The notes under the pieces are model-generated. The model worked only from the letters and a program-made list of their open reading frames with translations, did not search any database and had not been told where the DNA came from. From Dyadobacter fermentans (GTDB lineage: Bacteria; Bacteroidota; Bacteroidia; Cytophagales; Spirosomataceae): 64,000 nucleotides of DNA. The stretch spans positions 186,001 to 250,000 of the forward strand of contig NZ_JAHXBN010000007.1 in assembly GCF_019924045.1 (NCBI RefSeq). The letters run 5' to 3'. Shown piece after piece: positions 17,625 to 28,200 of the stretch (the stretch's first letter is position 1; every line of letters starts with the position of its first letter). Position numbers and translations under genes: made by a program.

Positions 17625-20600
17625 ATGAGGTTATTAAAATTGATTTTGTTGTTGGCTTCTTTCCGGTCTTTCTCGGAGGGCCGGCCGTACACATTCCGGC
17701 ATTATACCGGAGAAAACGGGTTACCCCAGAACTCGGTTGGCGCTATTTCCCTGGATCGCGAGGGTTTTGTCTGGCTGGCAACATCAAGCGGTTTGGTGAG
17801 ATTTGACGGCCGGTCTTTTCTTACTTTTGATAAGGGCACTTTGGGGTTGCCGACAAACCTATTTTTGGGTTTTGTCCAGGATTCAGATTATTTGTATGCG
17901 CTCGCATCGGATCTGAGTTATGTTAAGATTGACGCCGGTAAGGCTGTTGTTGACAAGCATCCGTCTCTCGCGATCCTTCGCAAAATGTTTCGCACCAGGG
18001 AGGGTCTGCACGACCTCATCTATGCGATGGGATTTCCAGACCGTTTCAACGAAACCTGGTTTCCTTTACGTTCGGCACCCTATTCCATCGGAAACTGGTT
18101 TCCAGCTCATTACGTGTTCTTTATCCCGGGTTCAAATGGCAATTTCTTCAAATGGCAGAAAAGCGGTCAAGTTGACTACTACGCGAACTGGAAAAAACGA
18201 AAAAGCTATCCGACGCAGGTCCGTATGCCTCATGGCATTTTCAGGATTGGAAATTGCCTGTACAACGACGATCGCGCTGGCAATATTGAACTACTGGCAG
18301 CTAGTGACTCTGCCAGTACACCCGGCAGGGTTAAATTAACCCCTGCGCGGGGACATAACGTTGGCCCCGATCTCTCTAAGCCCTATTTTGTGTATTCTCA
18401 AGATTTGGTGGGAGAGACCTTTATCTACCAAGACCGGAAGTTGTATTTGCTGTCACAACGGGGTAGTCGTGTTTTGGAAACCAGCATTCTGCTCGATGAC
18501 TTCGATTTTCAGCGTAACAACGTCGCTTCTGTATTTTACGACCGCAAACACCAAAGAGTTTACCTCGGAACGCTTAGTAATGGTCTTTTTATTGTCGATT
18601 TCCAGGCATTCAGAACATTGACGATTGATAGTAATGAGCCAACAGCGAATATCTATTATGCGCAAGTAGCCTTTTCAGATAGCACTGTTATCACGCCGTC
18701 ATTCAGTGTGCTGGGTATTGGCAACGAGGGGCAAATCGTTGCCAACCGGCTTCCACCGCCTGTCAATGAGTTTCCAATGACGTGGAAAAGTATAATTCGA
18801 GCTCGTTCCGGCGATATCTGGTGCCTGAAAAGCAATATCCTTTTTCGCTTCGACCGATATGGCCAAAAGTTGAAGGGGAAATGGGATGCCGGTGGCGAAA
18901 TCTCGCATTTGTTTGAGGACCACGCGGGACGAGTATGGCTGGGCACGCGGCAAAAGGGATTGTTATACATAGATCCTGAGACGCTTGTTTTACATCCTTT
19001 TACCACGAAGATCAAAGGCATTACCTATATTCAGCAACAAGGCAGGGGAATCCTCTGGGTAGGCACAGGTAGAGGGCTTTACAGAATTAACCTTTCCCGG
19101 AAAACCATTTTAGAAATTGCCAACACAAGCCAGTATTACGTCAGAAGTATTCTGGTGCAAGAAAATGGGAAGCTTTGGTTTACAACTTACGAACATGGTT
19201 TTGTACTTTATGAGCGCGACACGCTTACGCGGTTTCCACTGGATAAGAACCGTTACCTCGCAAGCGCACATTGTCTGATTGTTGACAAAAACGGGTATTT
19301 CTGGTTATCCACCAATCATGGTTTGTTCCGCATTCATGGCAAGGACCTGATTGATTTCAAGATGCACGGTGACAGTACCGGGCTATATTACCATCACTAC
19401 TTAAAGCGGGACGGCTTCCGTATCGATGAATTTAATGGAGGTTGCCAGCCTTGTGCGGTGCGTTTGCGTAACGGTTACGTGTCCCTGCCTTCCATTGACG
19501 GGCTCGTATTTTTCAAACCGGAGGAAATTCCGGCAGATTTACCGGAGTCCCGAATCTTCGTCGATCGCATTGAGTCGGGCTCAAAGCGTATTCCTGTAAA
19601 TGCTTCAAGTGCAAGGCTTACCGACGTTAGCGACATCCGGGTGTTTGTTTCGTCGCCCTACCTCGGCAGCCGGGAAAATCAGCAACTTTATTACTCGGTG
19701 TCCAGCGACAGAAGGAGCGAAGCCAAGCCGATTTGGTATCCCGTCGAAAACGAGCAGCAATCCATTCACCTCAATAACCTCGAATCGGGAACCTACATAC
19801 TAAAAATTCGAAAAAACGGCGGGTTCGGCCCACATTCGGAGCGGTTGACGAAGCTTACCCTCATCATTCCCTATGCGTGGTATGAGACCTGGCCGTTTAA
19901 AATGCTGGTATTGGCCCTGCTCCTGGCAGCTATTTTTTACTACTACAAGACACGCCTGAAAAAGGCCGACCGTTTGAACAGGATACTGGAATCCCGGGTA
20001 TCGGAAAAGACGCGCAATTTGCAGGATACATTGAGTGTCCTGAAAGCATCCGAACAGCAGCTCCTGCGGCAGACCCGCCTGCAAATGCACTTGATCGCGT
20101 CCATTAGCCACGATATCCGGAGCCCGCTGAGATCAATCGAGTTCACTTCTGCCAGATTGGGCAGTATTATTGACGATGGCGATATCAAACTTGCCAAAAC
20201 AGTAGGTTCAAGCGTAAACGAGTCGACGAGGAAGATCCTTTCATTACTGGAAAATATGCTCTCGTATGTCAAATCCCAGGTTTCGGGTGACGTTGTTGCT
20301 TATGAGTCCTTTCCCGCCCGCGCTTTGACGGATGAGGTCGCGCATATTTTCAATGAGGCATTCGCGGTTCAGCAGAATCATTTTGAAAATCATGTGCCAG
20401 AAACACTTCAGATCAGGTCGAACCGGCAGTTGTTAAAAATCATCCTGCATAATCTGGTCGATAATGCCAACAAATATACTTCCGACGGCATCGTCAAGGT
20501 TAGCGGTGTTCAGGAAGAACAGGCTATCCGGCTGGTGGTATCCGATACCGGGCCGGGGCTGTCCAAAGACCTGTTGAGCTGGATTAACGAGAGCAATGCC

Positions 20601-20750
20601 TCCTATCAGGAAGCACAGGAGGGAAAGCCCGGTGTGCACGGTATCGGACTAGTGATTGTTAAAGAACTAATTGAAATACTGGGTCTTGAAATTTCAGCCG
20701 TCGCCCATCAGGGAACTCAATTTAGTATCCTGCTTTCTGCGGACGTTTAA
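17625..20750 (+). CDS. Large sensor histidine kinase with reg_prop propeller, Y_Y_Y and HisKA domains
   Basis: A 1041-residue membrane sensor. A signal peptide (LLKLILLLASFRSFSEG) precedes a periplasmic two-propeller region, about residues 25-650, with repeats such as GENGLPQNSVGAISLDREG and FVWLATSSGLVRFDGRSF. A Y_Y_Y domain lies at about 660-745, a single membrane helix at about 755-777, a coiled coil (RILESRVSEKTRNLQDTLSV), and a HisKA domain with the phospho-acceptor His829 in ASISHDIRSPLRS. The HATPase boxes are NLVDNANKYTSDG, VSDTGPGLS and HGIGLVIVKELI. Unlike the classical Bacteroides hybrid sensors it has no fused receiver or AraC domain, and no regulator gene is adjacent. It differs from the kinase at the left edge, which uses HisKA_3. 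Ligand unknown. Confidence 0.92.
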   Translation: MRLLKLILLLASFRSFSEGRPYTFRHYTGENGLPQNSVGAISLDREGFVWLATSSGLVRFDGRSFLTFDKGTLGLPTNLFLGFVQDSDYLYALASDLSYVKIDAGKAVVDKHPSLAILRKMFRTREGLHDLIYAMGFPDRFNETWFPLRSAPYSIGNWFPAHYVFFIPGSNGNFFKWQKSGQVDYYANWKKRKSYPTQVRMPHGIFRIGNCLYNDDRAGNIELLAASDSASTPGRVKLTPARGHNVGPDLSKPYFVYSQDLVGETFIYQDRKLYLLSQRGSRVLETSILLDDFDFQRNNVASVFYDRKHQRVYLGTLSNGLFIVDFQAFRTLTIDSNEPTANIYYAQVAFSDSTVITPSFSVLGIGNEGQIVANRLPPPVNEFPMTWKSIIRARSGDIWCLKSNILFRFDRYGQKLKGKWDAGGEISHLFEDHAGRVWLGTRQKGLLYIDPETLVLHPFTTKIKGITYIQQQGRGILWVGTGRGLYRINLSRKTILEIANTSQYYVRSILVQENGKLWFTTYEHGFVLYERDTLTRFPLDKNRYLASAHCLIVDKNGYFWLSTNHGLFRIHGKDLIDFKMHGDSTGLYYHHYLKRDGFRIDEFNGGCQPCAVRLRNGYVSLPSIDGLVFFKPEEIPADLPESRIFVDRIESGSKRIPVNASSARLTDVSDIRVFVSSPYLGSRENQQLYYSVSSDRRSEAKPIWYPVENEQQSIHLNNLESGTYILKIRKNGGFGPHSERLTKLTLIIPYAWYETWPFKMLVLALLLAAIFYYYKTRLKKADRLNRILESRVSEKTRNLQDTLSVLKASEQQLLRQTRLQMHLIASISHDIRSPLRSIEFTSARLGSIIDDGDIKLAKTVGSSVNESTRKILSLLENMLSYVKSQVSGDVVAYESFPARALTDEVAHIFNEAFAVQQNHFENHVPETLQIRSNRQLLKIILHNLVDNANKYTSDGIVKVSGVQEEQAIRLVVSDTGPGLSKDLLSWINESNASYQEAQEGKPGVHGIGLVIVKELIEILGLEISAVAHQGTQFSILLSADV

Positions 20751-20775
20751 ATGTTCAATGGCATCCGACCGCAGG

Positions 20776-23262
20776 TTAATCATCATCGTATTCTTCTTCG
20801 TCTTCGCTCTTTTTTTCAAGTCTTACGAATGCGCCGCGGCGGGGAGCGGGCATCATGCTTTTCTCTCCACGTACGGTTTGCCACACTATTTCACTGAATA
20901 TTAAATCGTCGATGGCGTCCGGCACGGTAAGGTTGAACTGGTCGGTGCGGCGGGAGTTGGCATTCACGGCTACGTTTTTTTCAGAGAGGTCCACACCAGC
21001 TTTCTTAGCGGTGAAAGCGGCTGGATTGGCCTTGGTATCAAAGCATCTCCACATGGGCGTTGCCGCCGCATCGTACTGGCTCATGGGCTTGATACCCAAT
21101 ATCAGCTCCATAGTGCGCAACATGCCGGAGGTGGAATACATGGTGTGGTCGACGTATCCTCTTTTGACGAAGCCACCCGCCACAAATGCGATCGAGCGGT
21201 GCGCATCCACATGGTCGGGGCCGTTCTGCGCATCGTCTTCGAGGATAAAGACGACTGATTCGTTCCAAACCTTACTTTTCGAAAGATGCTCTACGAAGCG
21301 TCCTACGGCCAGGTCGTTATCGGCGACGGCTGCAAACGGTGTTGGTTTGCCCACACTCGCGCCGGAGGTATGGTCATTTCCGAACCGGAGTGTGTTCAGC
21401 CGGGGGAGTTTGCCTGCTGCAACAAGCTCGTCAAAGTCTTTTTCCCAGGCAGCTTCGCGGTCGACATCCATATAGCTCAGGTTATAGCCTTTGAATGTAG
21501 GGCAGTATTTTCCTTCGAGTGTTTTGATATTGGCTTTGCCTTCGTCGGCAAACCAGCCGTAGCTGCGGAATGTCAGTCCGGCACGTTGGGCATGGTCCCA
21601 GATAAACCCGTCCCTCGGATGCGCAATTTCCTTCTGGCCCTCATAATCGTATGTCCCGCCGCGGCCTCCATAGCTGGTCACCCAGTTTTTTTCTACATAA
21701 TCATTGGCATAAGCGGCCGACGACCAGTTGTGCCCGTCGGCGCTCACCTCGGCATCGACGTAAAAGTTATCGAGCAGCACAAACTCACGGGCCAGCGCGT
21801 GCTGGTTGGGCGTTACCTTTTCGGGAAAGAGGCAGAGCGAGGCGTCGCCATTTCCCTCTTTCATATCACCCAACACCTGGTCGTAAGTACGGTTTTCCTT
21901 AATGATATAAAACACATATTTGATGGGCGATTTGTCGCCTACCTTCATCGGAATCGGGTTGCCGGCCTCTCCCTCGGCATTCAGTTCTTTCTTTTTGGTG
22001 TAAGGTGTATTGGCGTACACAACCCGTGAATAGGCAGACAGGACTTCCGGCTTAGGTGCATCGATGATCGACAATGTGCCTTTGAACAGCCCGCCGATGT
22101 ATTGCTCCCTGCCGGTATATGCCTGTGGGTTAGGGCCTACTTGCTGCGGTACTTTCGATAAATTCGGGTTGGGGCCTTTGGGGTTGGCCTTTGAAGAGAA
22201 CCCTTTCCCGTTCGTGACGAATATCTTTGAACCGATCGTTTTAACGGCGGTTGGATACCAGCCGGTGGGAATAAACCCGATGGAACGGCTGCGGCCTTTG
22301 GTTTCGACATCAAAAACAGCCAGGCAGTTGTTGTCCGCATTGGCAATGTATAGCGTATGTTCGTCCTCGCTCAGCGCCAGTCCGTTGGGCGTGGTGCCCA
22401 CGGGCGCGTCCGGGAACAGGGAGGTAGTAAGTGTTTCCGAAATCTGCCGTTTAGCCAGGTCGATCAGCGCCACGGTGTTGTCATTGCCGTTGGCTACATA
22501 CAAATACCGGCCGTCTTTGGTCAACAGCAGGTCGTTCGGGTTTTTATTGGTCGCAATGGTGGCCGAAATCTTTTGGGTTTCGGTATCGACGATCACCACC
22601 CGCGATCCGCCCCAGAGCGAGACATACAACTCCTTCTTGTCATTGGAAAGTACACAAGTGTAGGCAGCTGCGCCCAAATTCAGCTTGCCGACGGGCTTTC
22701 TCGTTTGAGAGTGACAAATATAGAGTGAGCTGTCTTCTTTTGTGACCACATAAATCCTGTGCTGCGCATCGTCGACGGCAATGCCTGTCAGGGAAATTTT
22801 GACTGGCCAGGGCTCACCCAGTACAATGGGATCGGCAGGTACAAGCTGCTGGTCCTGAATTTTGAACACCAGTATTTTATTATCATTTCCGCCCGAAGCG
22901 TAAAGGGTATTTTCGTCCCGACTGAATGCCAATCCCAGGTAGGACTTTCCGACCCGGGCCGAATCCAGCACTTTTTCAGATGCCGCATCGATGAGCGTGA
23001 TGCTCTGGGTACTTTGTCCGTTGTTGGTGACGGCAAGGTATTTTTTGGATGGGGACACCACCAGATTCAGCGGAAGATCATCCAGGTCAAGGCTTCGTCC
23101 GGCCGGTGTGAGCGACCACCCATTGGGGAGATGAATGCGTTTCGAAGAAAGTTCCTTGTAAACTGCAACTTCTTCGGATGGCAGGCTGACATTCTTTTTA
23201 CAGCCCAAAACGGTGACGACCGATGCCAGCAGGTATAGCCCGAATTTCAGGTGGTTTTTCAT
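20776..23262 (-). CDS. Bifunctional YncE-type beta-propeller / phosphoesterase lipoprotein
   Basis: An 828-residue lipoprotein (FGLYLLASVVTVLGC, Cys near residue 21). Residues 50-400 form a YncE-like seven-bladed propeller (LAVTNNGQSTQSITLIDAAS, YLYVANGNDNTVALIDLAKR). Residues 455-790 form a phosphoesterase of the alkaline-phosphatase-like superfamily, with IKENRTYDQVLGDM, EVSADGHNW, ILEDDAQNGPDHVDAHRS, and acidic and His residues suited to metal binding. The C terminus is strongly acidic (SEDEEEYDDD). I chose ATG at 23262 because it gives the lipoprotein signal. It lies 208 bases after the SusD gene, beyond a hairpin. It may release phosphate from a phosphorylated ligand of the SusCD system, but that is inference. 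Confidence 0.87.
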   Translation of the reverse strand: MKNHLKFGLYLLASVVTVLGCKKNVSLPSEEVAVYKELSSKRIHLPNGWSLTPAGRSLDLDDLPLNLVVSPSKKYLAVTNNGQSTQSITLIDAASEKVLDSARVGKSYLGLAFSRDENTLYASGGNDNKILVFKIQDQQLVPADPIVLGEPWPVKISLTGIAVDDAQHRIYVVTKEDSSLYICHSQTRKPVGKLNLGAAAYTCVLSNDKKELYVSLWGGSRVVIVDTETQKISATIATNKNPNDLLLTKDGRYLYVANGNDNTVALIDLAKRQISETLTTSLFPDAPVGTTPNGLALSEDEHTLYIANADNNCLAVFDVETKGRSRSIGFIPTGWYPTAVKTIGSKIFVTNGKGFSSKANPKGPNPNLSKVPQQVGPNPQAYTGREQYIGGLFKGTLSIIDAPKPEVLSAYSRVVYANTPYTKKKELNAEGEAGNPIPMKVGDKSPIKYVFYIIKENRTYDQVLGDMKEGNGDASLCLFPEKVTPNQHALAREFVLLDNFYVDAEVSADGHNWSSAAYANDYVEKNWVTSYGGRGGTYDYEGQKEIAHPRDGFIWDHAQRAGLTFRSYGWFADEGKANIKTLEGKYCPTFKGYNLSYMDVDREAAWEKDFDELVAAGKLPRLNTLRFGNDHTSGASVGKPTPFAAVADNDLAVGRFVEHLSKSKVWNESVVFILEDDAQNGPDHVDAHRSIAFVAGGFVKRGYVDHTMYSTSGMLRTMELILGIKPMSQYDAAATPMWRCFDTKANPAAFTAKKAGVDLSEKNVAVNANSRRTDQFNLTVPDAIDDLIFSEIVWQTVRGEKSMMPAPRRGAFVRLEKKSEDEEEYDDD

Positions 23263-23402
23263 AACGGGGAGAAGTATAAGCGAATATTTCCGATGTGTCC
23301 GATGATTGTAAACCGTCTCTGCATTTGACATGCAGCAGGTTACGAAAGTACGGGAAATTTTCAGCTAAGTCTCCGGCTTAACAATAACTTAAACGAACGC
23401 AT

Positions 23403-23445
23403 ATCCCCCGGACCCGTTTCGCGTTTGCGGAAAAGGCCGGGGGAT
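23403..23445 (-). terminator. Hairpin after SusD, possible terminator
   Basis: ATCCCCCGG at 23403-23411 pairs with CCGGGGGAT at 23437-23445 across a 25-base loop. It lies 25 bases past the SusD stop. There is no clean U tract, so it may be a weak terminator or a processing site between SusD and the phosphoesterase gene. Confidence 0.45.
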
Positions 23446-23470
23446 AAGGAATACCTGATGCAGGGGAATT

Positions 23471-25231
23471 TTAATCAATCCATCCCGGATTTTGAACCAG
23501 ATTCGGGTTCATTTGGATCTCACCCGTAGGGATAGGCCATGTCATAAGGAAGTCGCCCTTGTAGGAGTAATCGCTCACGTTGGCGCCCCATATCTGTTTC
23601 TTGCCGCTTCCCGTGTAGAACACTTTCTCGCCCCAGGTTTTCCAACGCAGTTCATCGAAATAGTTAATGCCTTCGCCCGGTAGTTCGATCCGCCGTTCGT
23701 TGCGGATTCTCTGCCGGAGATCTTCCTGGCCTTTTACCGCCGTAGCCGCATTCGAATTCAGCAACGCAGCCCCGGCTCTTTTTCGCACTTCGTTTACCTT
23801 TTCGACCGCTTCGGCGGTCGCTCCGGCTTCGTTCAATGCTTCCGCCCACATCAGCAGCACATCGCCGTACCGCAGGATCGGGAAATCGGTAGGGCCGTAG
23901 TTGCGATCGATCAGCCCCGAAACGCCTTCAATCACGAACTTGCGGTAGAAATAGTAAAAGTTGATCTGGGTATCGCTCTGGATATCGCCACCCGTGGCCG
24001 CCTGTCCCCTGAACGGCCAGCGCATCGTTTGGAGGCTTTCCACATCCGTAAAGTTGAAAGCACCGCGGAAGGTGGCATATGGGGTAACCACATTGGCTTG
24101 CAAGCGAGGGTCCCGGTTTTCATAAGCTTTTTTGATTCGCTCCTCATTACCTTGTGGCAGGTACAAACTCATTTTGGCCCCGCGTGCGCTGGCAGCCGCA
24201 TGTTCCTCGGCAGTGATATTGTTTCTCAGAAAAAATACCTCCCGCTCAGCGACGGTCAAACCGGAAAAGCCCGGAATAATGTTGTCCCACTTGAATGGGG
24301 TACCATCGATGTTCTCGTGGAGGTCCACCAGGTTGGGCGACGGCATATAGTAGTTCCAGCCACGCCGAAATGCCGAGGGCCAGCCGATAAACAGCTGAAA
24401 GTTGTTTCCATACCCCTGCTCGCCGCGGTGCTGGATGGAGAAAATCATTTCGGGACATTGTTCGTTGGCTTCGGTAAACAATGCCTTGTAGTCGCCGAAC
24501 AATGTATGCCCCGCATCTTTTACCTTTTGGAAATCGGATGCTGCTTTTTCCCATTGTTTCAGGTACATGTATACTTTCCCACGTAATGCGTAGGCGGCCG
24601 CTTTCGTAGCGTGCCCGTAATCGGCATTGCCACTGGCGTAACGGTCGGGCAGGTTCGGCTCGGCGATACACGCATCGAGGTCGGCAAGTACCTGGTTCCA
24701 TACCTCTGCTTCGGTCGCCCTCGGTTTGGTCGCTTCGGTCGGGGTAAAGGGTTCGAGGTAAATCGGCACACCTTTGTACAGCTGATTGAGCCGGAAATAG
24801 AAATAGGCGCGCAAGAACTTGCATTCGGCCAGGTAGCGGGCTTTCTTCTTTTCGGGGGAAGGTGATTTTGCGGGTATATTCAAAAGGGCGTCGTTGGCCC
24901 GCTGGATGCCTTCATACATATGCTGCCATACTTTCGAGAACATGGCGTCGCCGGCTGTGATCGTACCCCGCAGCAGCGGTTCATCCCAGCGGCCCTGTCC
25001 GGTATACCCAAAGCGGTCGGTTTGGTAAAGCTCATGCACGGTGGTGAGCCCGCTGTGGCCCATTTCAAGCCTGAAAGTATTGTAAATGCCGGCCACACCC
25101 AGGTCGGTCAGGTTGTCGGTCGTCCACATGGTGGCGTCGGAAACAGAGGAATAGGGGGCTGTGTCGAGCAAATTATCCTGGCAGCTGCCCAGGCTCAGGG
25201 CAATGATTATAGCAAAGAATTTCTTCATCAT
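23471..25231 (-). CDS. SusD/RagB family nutrient-binding outer-membrane lipoprotein
   Basis: A 586-residue lipoprotein (KKFFAIIIALSLGSCQD, Cys about residue 17) of the SusD family, which caps a SusC channel and binds the oligosaccharide or peptide being imported. Typical features are YNTFRLEMG near the N terminus, a TPR-like middle (AECKFLRAYFYFRLNQLYKG, AYALRGKVYMYLKQWEKAAS), DFPILRYGDVLLMWAEALNE and the C-terminal NERRIELPGEGINYFDELRW. The start is ATG at 25231, preceded by AGAAG and only 10 bases past the SusC stop, so the two are translated from one transcript. The substrate is not deducible. Confidence 0.94.
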   Translation of the reverse strand: MMKKFFAIIIALSLGSCQDNLLDTAPYSSVSDATMWTTDNLTDLGVAGIYNTFRLEMGHSGLTTVHELYQTDRFGYTGQGRWDEPLLRGTITAGDAMFSKVWQHMYEGIQRANDALLNIPAKSPSPEKKKARYLAECKFLRAYFYFRLNQLYKGVPIYLEPFTPTEATKPRATEAEVWNQVLADLDACIAEPNLPDRYASGNADYGHATKAAAYALRGKVYMYLKQWEKAASDFQKVKDAGHTLFGDYKALFTEANEQCPEMIFSIQHRGEQGYGNNFQLFIGWPSAFRRGWNYYMPSPNLVDLHENIDGTPFKWDNIIPGFSGLTVAEREVFFLRNNITAEEHAAASARGAKMSLYLPQGNEERIKKAYENRDPRLQANVVTPYATFRGAFNFTDVESLQTMRWPFRGQAATGGDIQSDTQINFYYFYRKFVIEGVSGLIDRNYGPTDFPILRYGDVLLMWAEALNEAGATAEAVEKVNEVRKRAGAALLNSNAATAVKGQEDLRQRIRNERRIELPGEGINYFDELRWKTWGEKVFYTGSGKKQIWGANVSDYSYKGDFLMTWPIPTGEIQMNPNLVQNPGWID

Positions 25232-25241
25232 TATTTCTTCT

Positions 25242-28200
25242 TTAAAATGAAACATTCAACCCCAGCGAAAACTGGCGCATGGTTGGATAGTTGGGGTTGG
25301 GCCCGATTTCGGGATCCAGTCCGGGAAACTTCGTGAGCGTGAGCAGGTTTTCGCCGGCCAGGTAAACCCGCAGTTTGCTCATGGCCAGTTTGTTTGTCAG
25401 CCGGTTCGGGAAGGTATAGCCCAGTTGGAGGTTGCGGAGCTTGGCGAAGGACGCATTGTACAAATAATAGTTACTCGTACGTCCGTTCTGCGCGTCCGTT
25501 ACCCCTTTGAGCCGTGGGTAATGCCCGCTCAGGTTATTGGCGGGATCGCTGGCGTTGGATTCATTGTAATAATAATGGTTGTCCGCCACCAGTGCCGGTA
25601 CCGATTTCCCTTGTGCTACAATTGACTGGTTCAGGTAAATCGTATTCCAGTAGTAGTGCATTCCTGCCGCGCCCGACCAGATCATCGAAAGATCGAAGCC
25701 GCGGTACGACAAGTTGAGGGTCAACCCATAGTTAATGGACGGCGTAGCGCGTTTGCCGGTAAACTGCTGGTCGTACACGTTGCCGTAAATGCCGTCGCCA
25801 TTGGTGTCCGCGTAGATTAAATCGCCGTACCAGATTTTGGTTGGGTCGATGCCGTCCGCGGGTTGGAACCGGTATCCCGCATCCACCATTCCGCGCAGCC
25901 AGGTGAGGTCTTCCGCCGTCCGGATCATCCCGTCGCGCGGGCCCCCGTTGACATCCAGCGAGCCGTCCGGGAGCCGGTAGTTACCCGAGCCTTTGTAAAC
26001 CGGGTACAAATAAAGTTCGTTGATGGCATGGCCTTCCAGGATCCGCTCGGTCCCGCCGGTCGACACCGTACCGATATTGGACTGGTATACCCGATTGCCC
26101 GAAACATCCGCATATCCCTCCTGCAACTGGCCTTTATAGGTATCCACCCGGTTGGTATTGTAGGCAAAATTACCCGATATCGAGTATTGAAAATCGTTGA
26201 TCCGGTCCTGGTATCCAAGGCTGATTTCTATCCCGCGTTTGGTCACTTCGGCGATATTCATCGTGGCCGGGCTGGCGGTGCCGACAATCAGCGGGACATT
26301 GGGAGCGAAAAGGATTCCATCCGTGAAGCCCTTGTACAAATCGAGTTCGAAATTCAGCCTCCGCCGGAGCGCAAAACCGCTGAGCCCGATATTGGTCGTT
26401 GTGGTCGTTTCCCATCTCAGGTTGCGGTTTCCGGTTTTGGTCTGGGCGAGACCCTTAATCGCGGTGTTGTTGAAAGAGTAATTCACCGTGCCGTACGCAG
26501 GCAAATGATCGTAGTTGCCGGCTGCATTGTTTCCGGTCCGTCCCCACGAAGCCCGGATCCGGATATCGTCAAAAATGTCGGTCAGTGGTTGCATAAAAGC
26601 TTCTTCCGAAATGCGCCAGCCTGCCGAGAAGGCCGGGAAAAAGCCCCACCGGCTCGACTCCCCGAAACGCGACGATCCGTCGTACCGAAATACCGCCTCG
26701 GCCAGGTACCGCTTCTTGAAAGAATAATTGAGCCGCCCGAAAACCGATTTCAGTCCGTAATCCGTTTCGTCGCCGTTAATGCCCGTCATGGTCGTGCCCG
26801 AATTCAACGTGGTCAGGTCCGGATGTGTGAGGCCTTGCTTGGAGGCGTCGAAGTTGTATTGGTTGAAATACTGCTGGTTGTACCCCGCGAGTGCGCCTAT
26901 TTCATGATGGGTAAACTCCCTGTTGTACCGAAGCACATTGTCCAGGATCATGTTGCGGCTTTTGTACAAAGAATACCGGGTAGTCATTTGGGCGGCAGGC
27001 TGCGCCGCGGTACTTAGTGTATTTGTGGCGAAGTTCCATTTTTCGTACGGGACCGGGTGCGTATTGTTCTCGGTATAACCCTGGTTGTAATGCACTTTGG
27101 ACTCAAATTCCAATCCTTTGAAAAGGTCCAGCTTCGCAAATAATGTTGTGTTGATCCGGCTCACCCGGTTGTTGCCACCCTGGCTGTACAGCCAGGCCAT
27201 TGCGTTGTTGGCGGTTGCAGATTCCTCCGCGGCTGCCGGAAAGCCATATTTACCCTGGTAAACGGGATATACCCCCGGCACGGTCTGGGTGAGATAGGAG
27301 TAAGCGGTAGCCACGTCGGCCACGCTGGTGTTCTGAAGGTCGCCGAAAGTCTGCGTGCCCACAGTCAGGAATTTGGCCACTTTGGATTGCAGGTTGATCC
27401 GCATCCGTACGTTGTCGGCGCCGGTTTCGGGCATGGTTCCGGGGTTGTTGAGATAACCCACCGAAAACAGGTACTGCGTATTTTCCGAGCCGCCGTTGAG
27501 AGTGAGATTATGGTTTTGCAAAAGCCTGCGCTCCCCGAACAGCACTTTTCCCCAGTTGGTATTCGGATAGGCCACGCTGTTTGGAATGCCCTGGTCGGTT
27601 AATGCGTCGGGGTTAGCTTTGGCTGCTTCCCATTTTTCGATAGTCGGATTGGAATACACCGACGCTTGCCCCAGGTTGTTGAAACCCTCGTTGACCAGGC
27701 GCATGTGCCGGGCATAATCGGTCACGAACTCCGGCACATTGTTGGGGCGCAGGAGGGAGGTCATCACCGTATAATTTACGGAGGTTTTGCCCTTGGTACC
27801 CTTTTTAGTCGTGATCAGGATAACCCCATTCGACGCGAGAGAACCGTAGATAGCCGCTGTGGCTGCGTCTTTGAGCACCGAAATGCTCTCCACGTCATTC
27901 GGGTTCACGGCATCCATCGAGCCGACCACGCCGTCGATCACGACCAATGGAGACGTGCTGTTCAATGTGCCCGTGCCTCGTATGCGTATGCTGGACCCGT
28001 CCGCGCCCGGGCGGCCCGTAGTCGCCTGCACGTTCACGCCCGCGGCCAGTCCCGCGAGTGAGGAGGATAATGTCGAAGCCGATCTGTTTTCAACCGATTG
28101 CGCATTGATGGTGGCCACGGAGCCGATCACGTTCCCCTTTTTCTGGGTTCCATATCCCACTACCACCACCTCGTCCAGGCTCCGCTCATCTACTTTCAGT

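Noticed and set aside
17504..17806. 100-codon frame over the start of the sensor kinase
   Set aside because: It overlaps the kinase signal peptide and first propeller repeat in another frame.
25863..27017. 384-codon frame opposite SusC
   Set aside because: It lies fully on the other strand of a strong SusC gene, and its Arg/Gly/Pro-rich translation has no motif.
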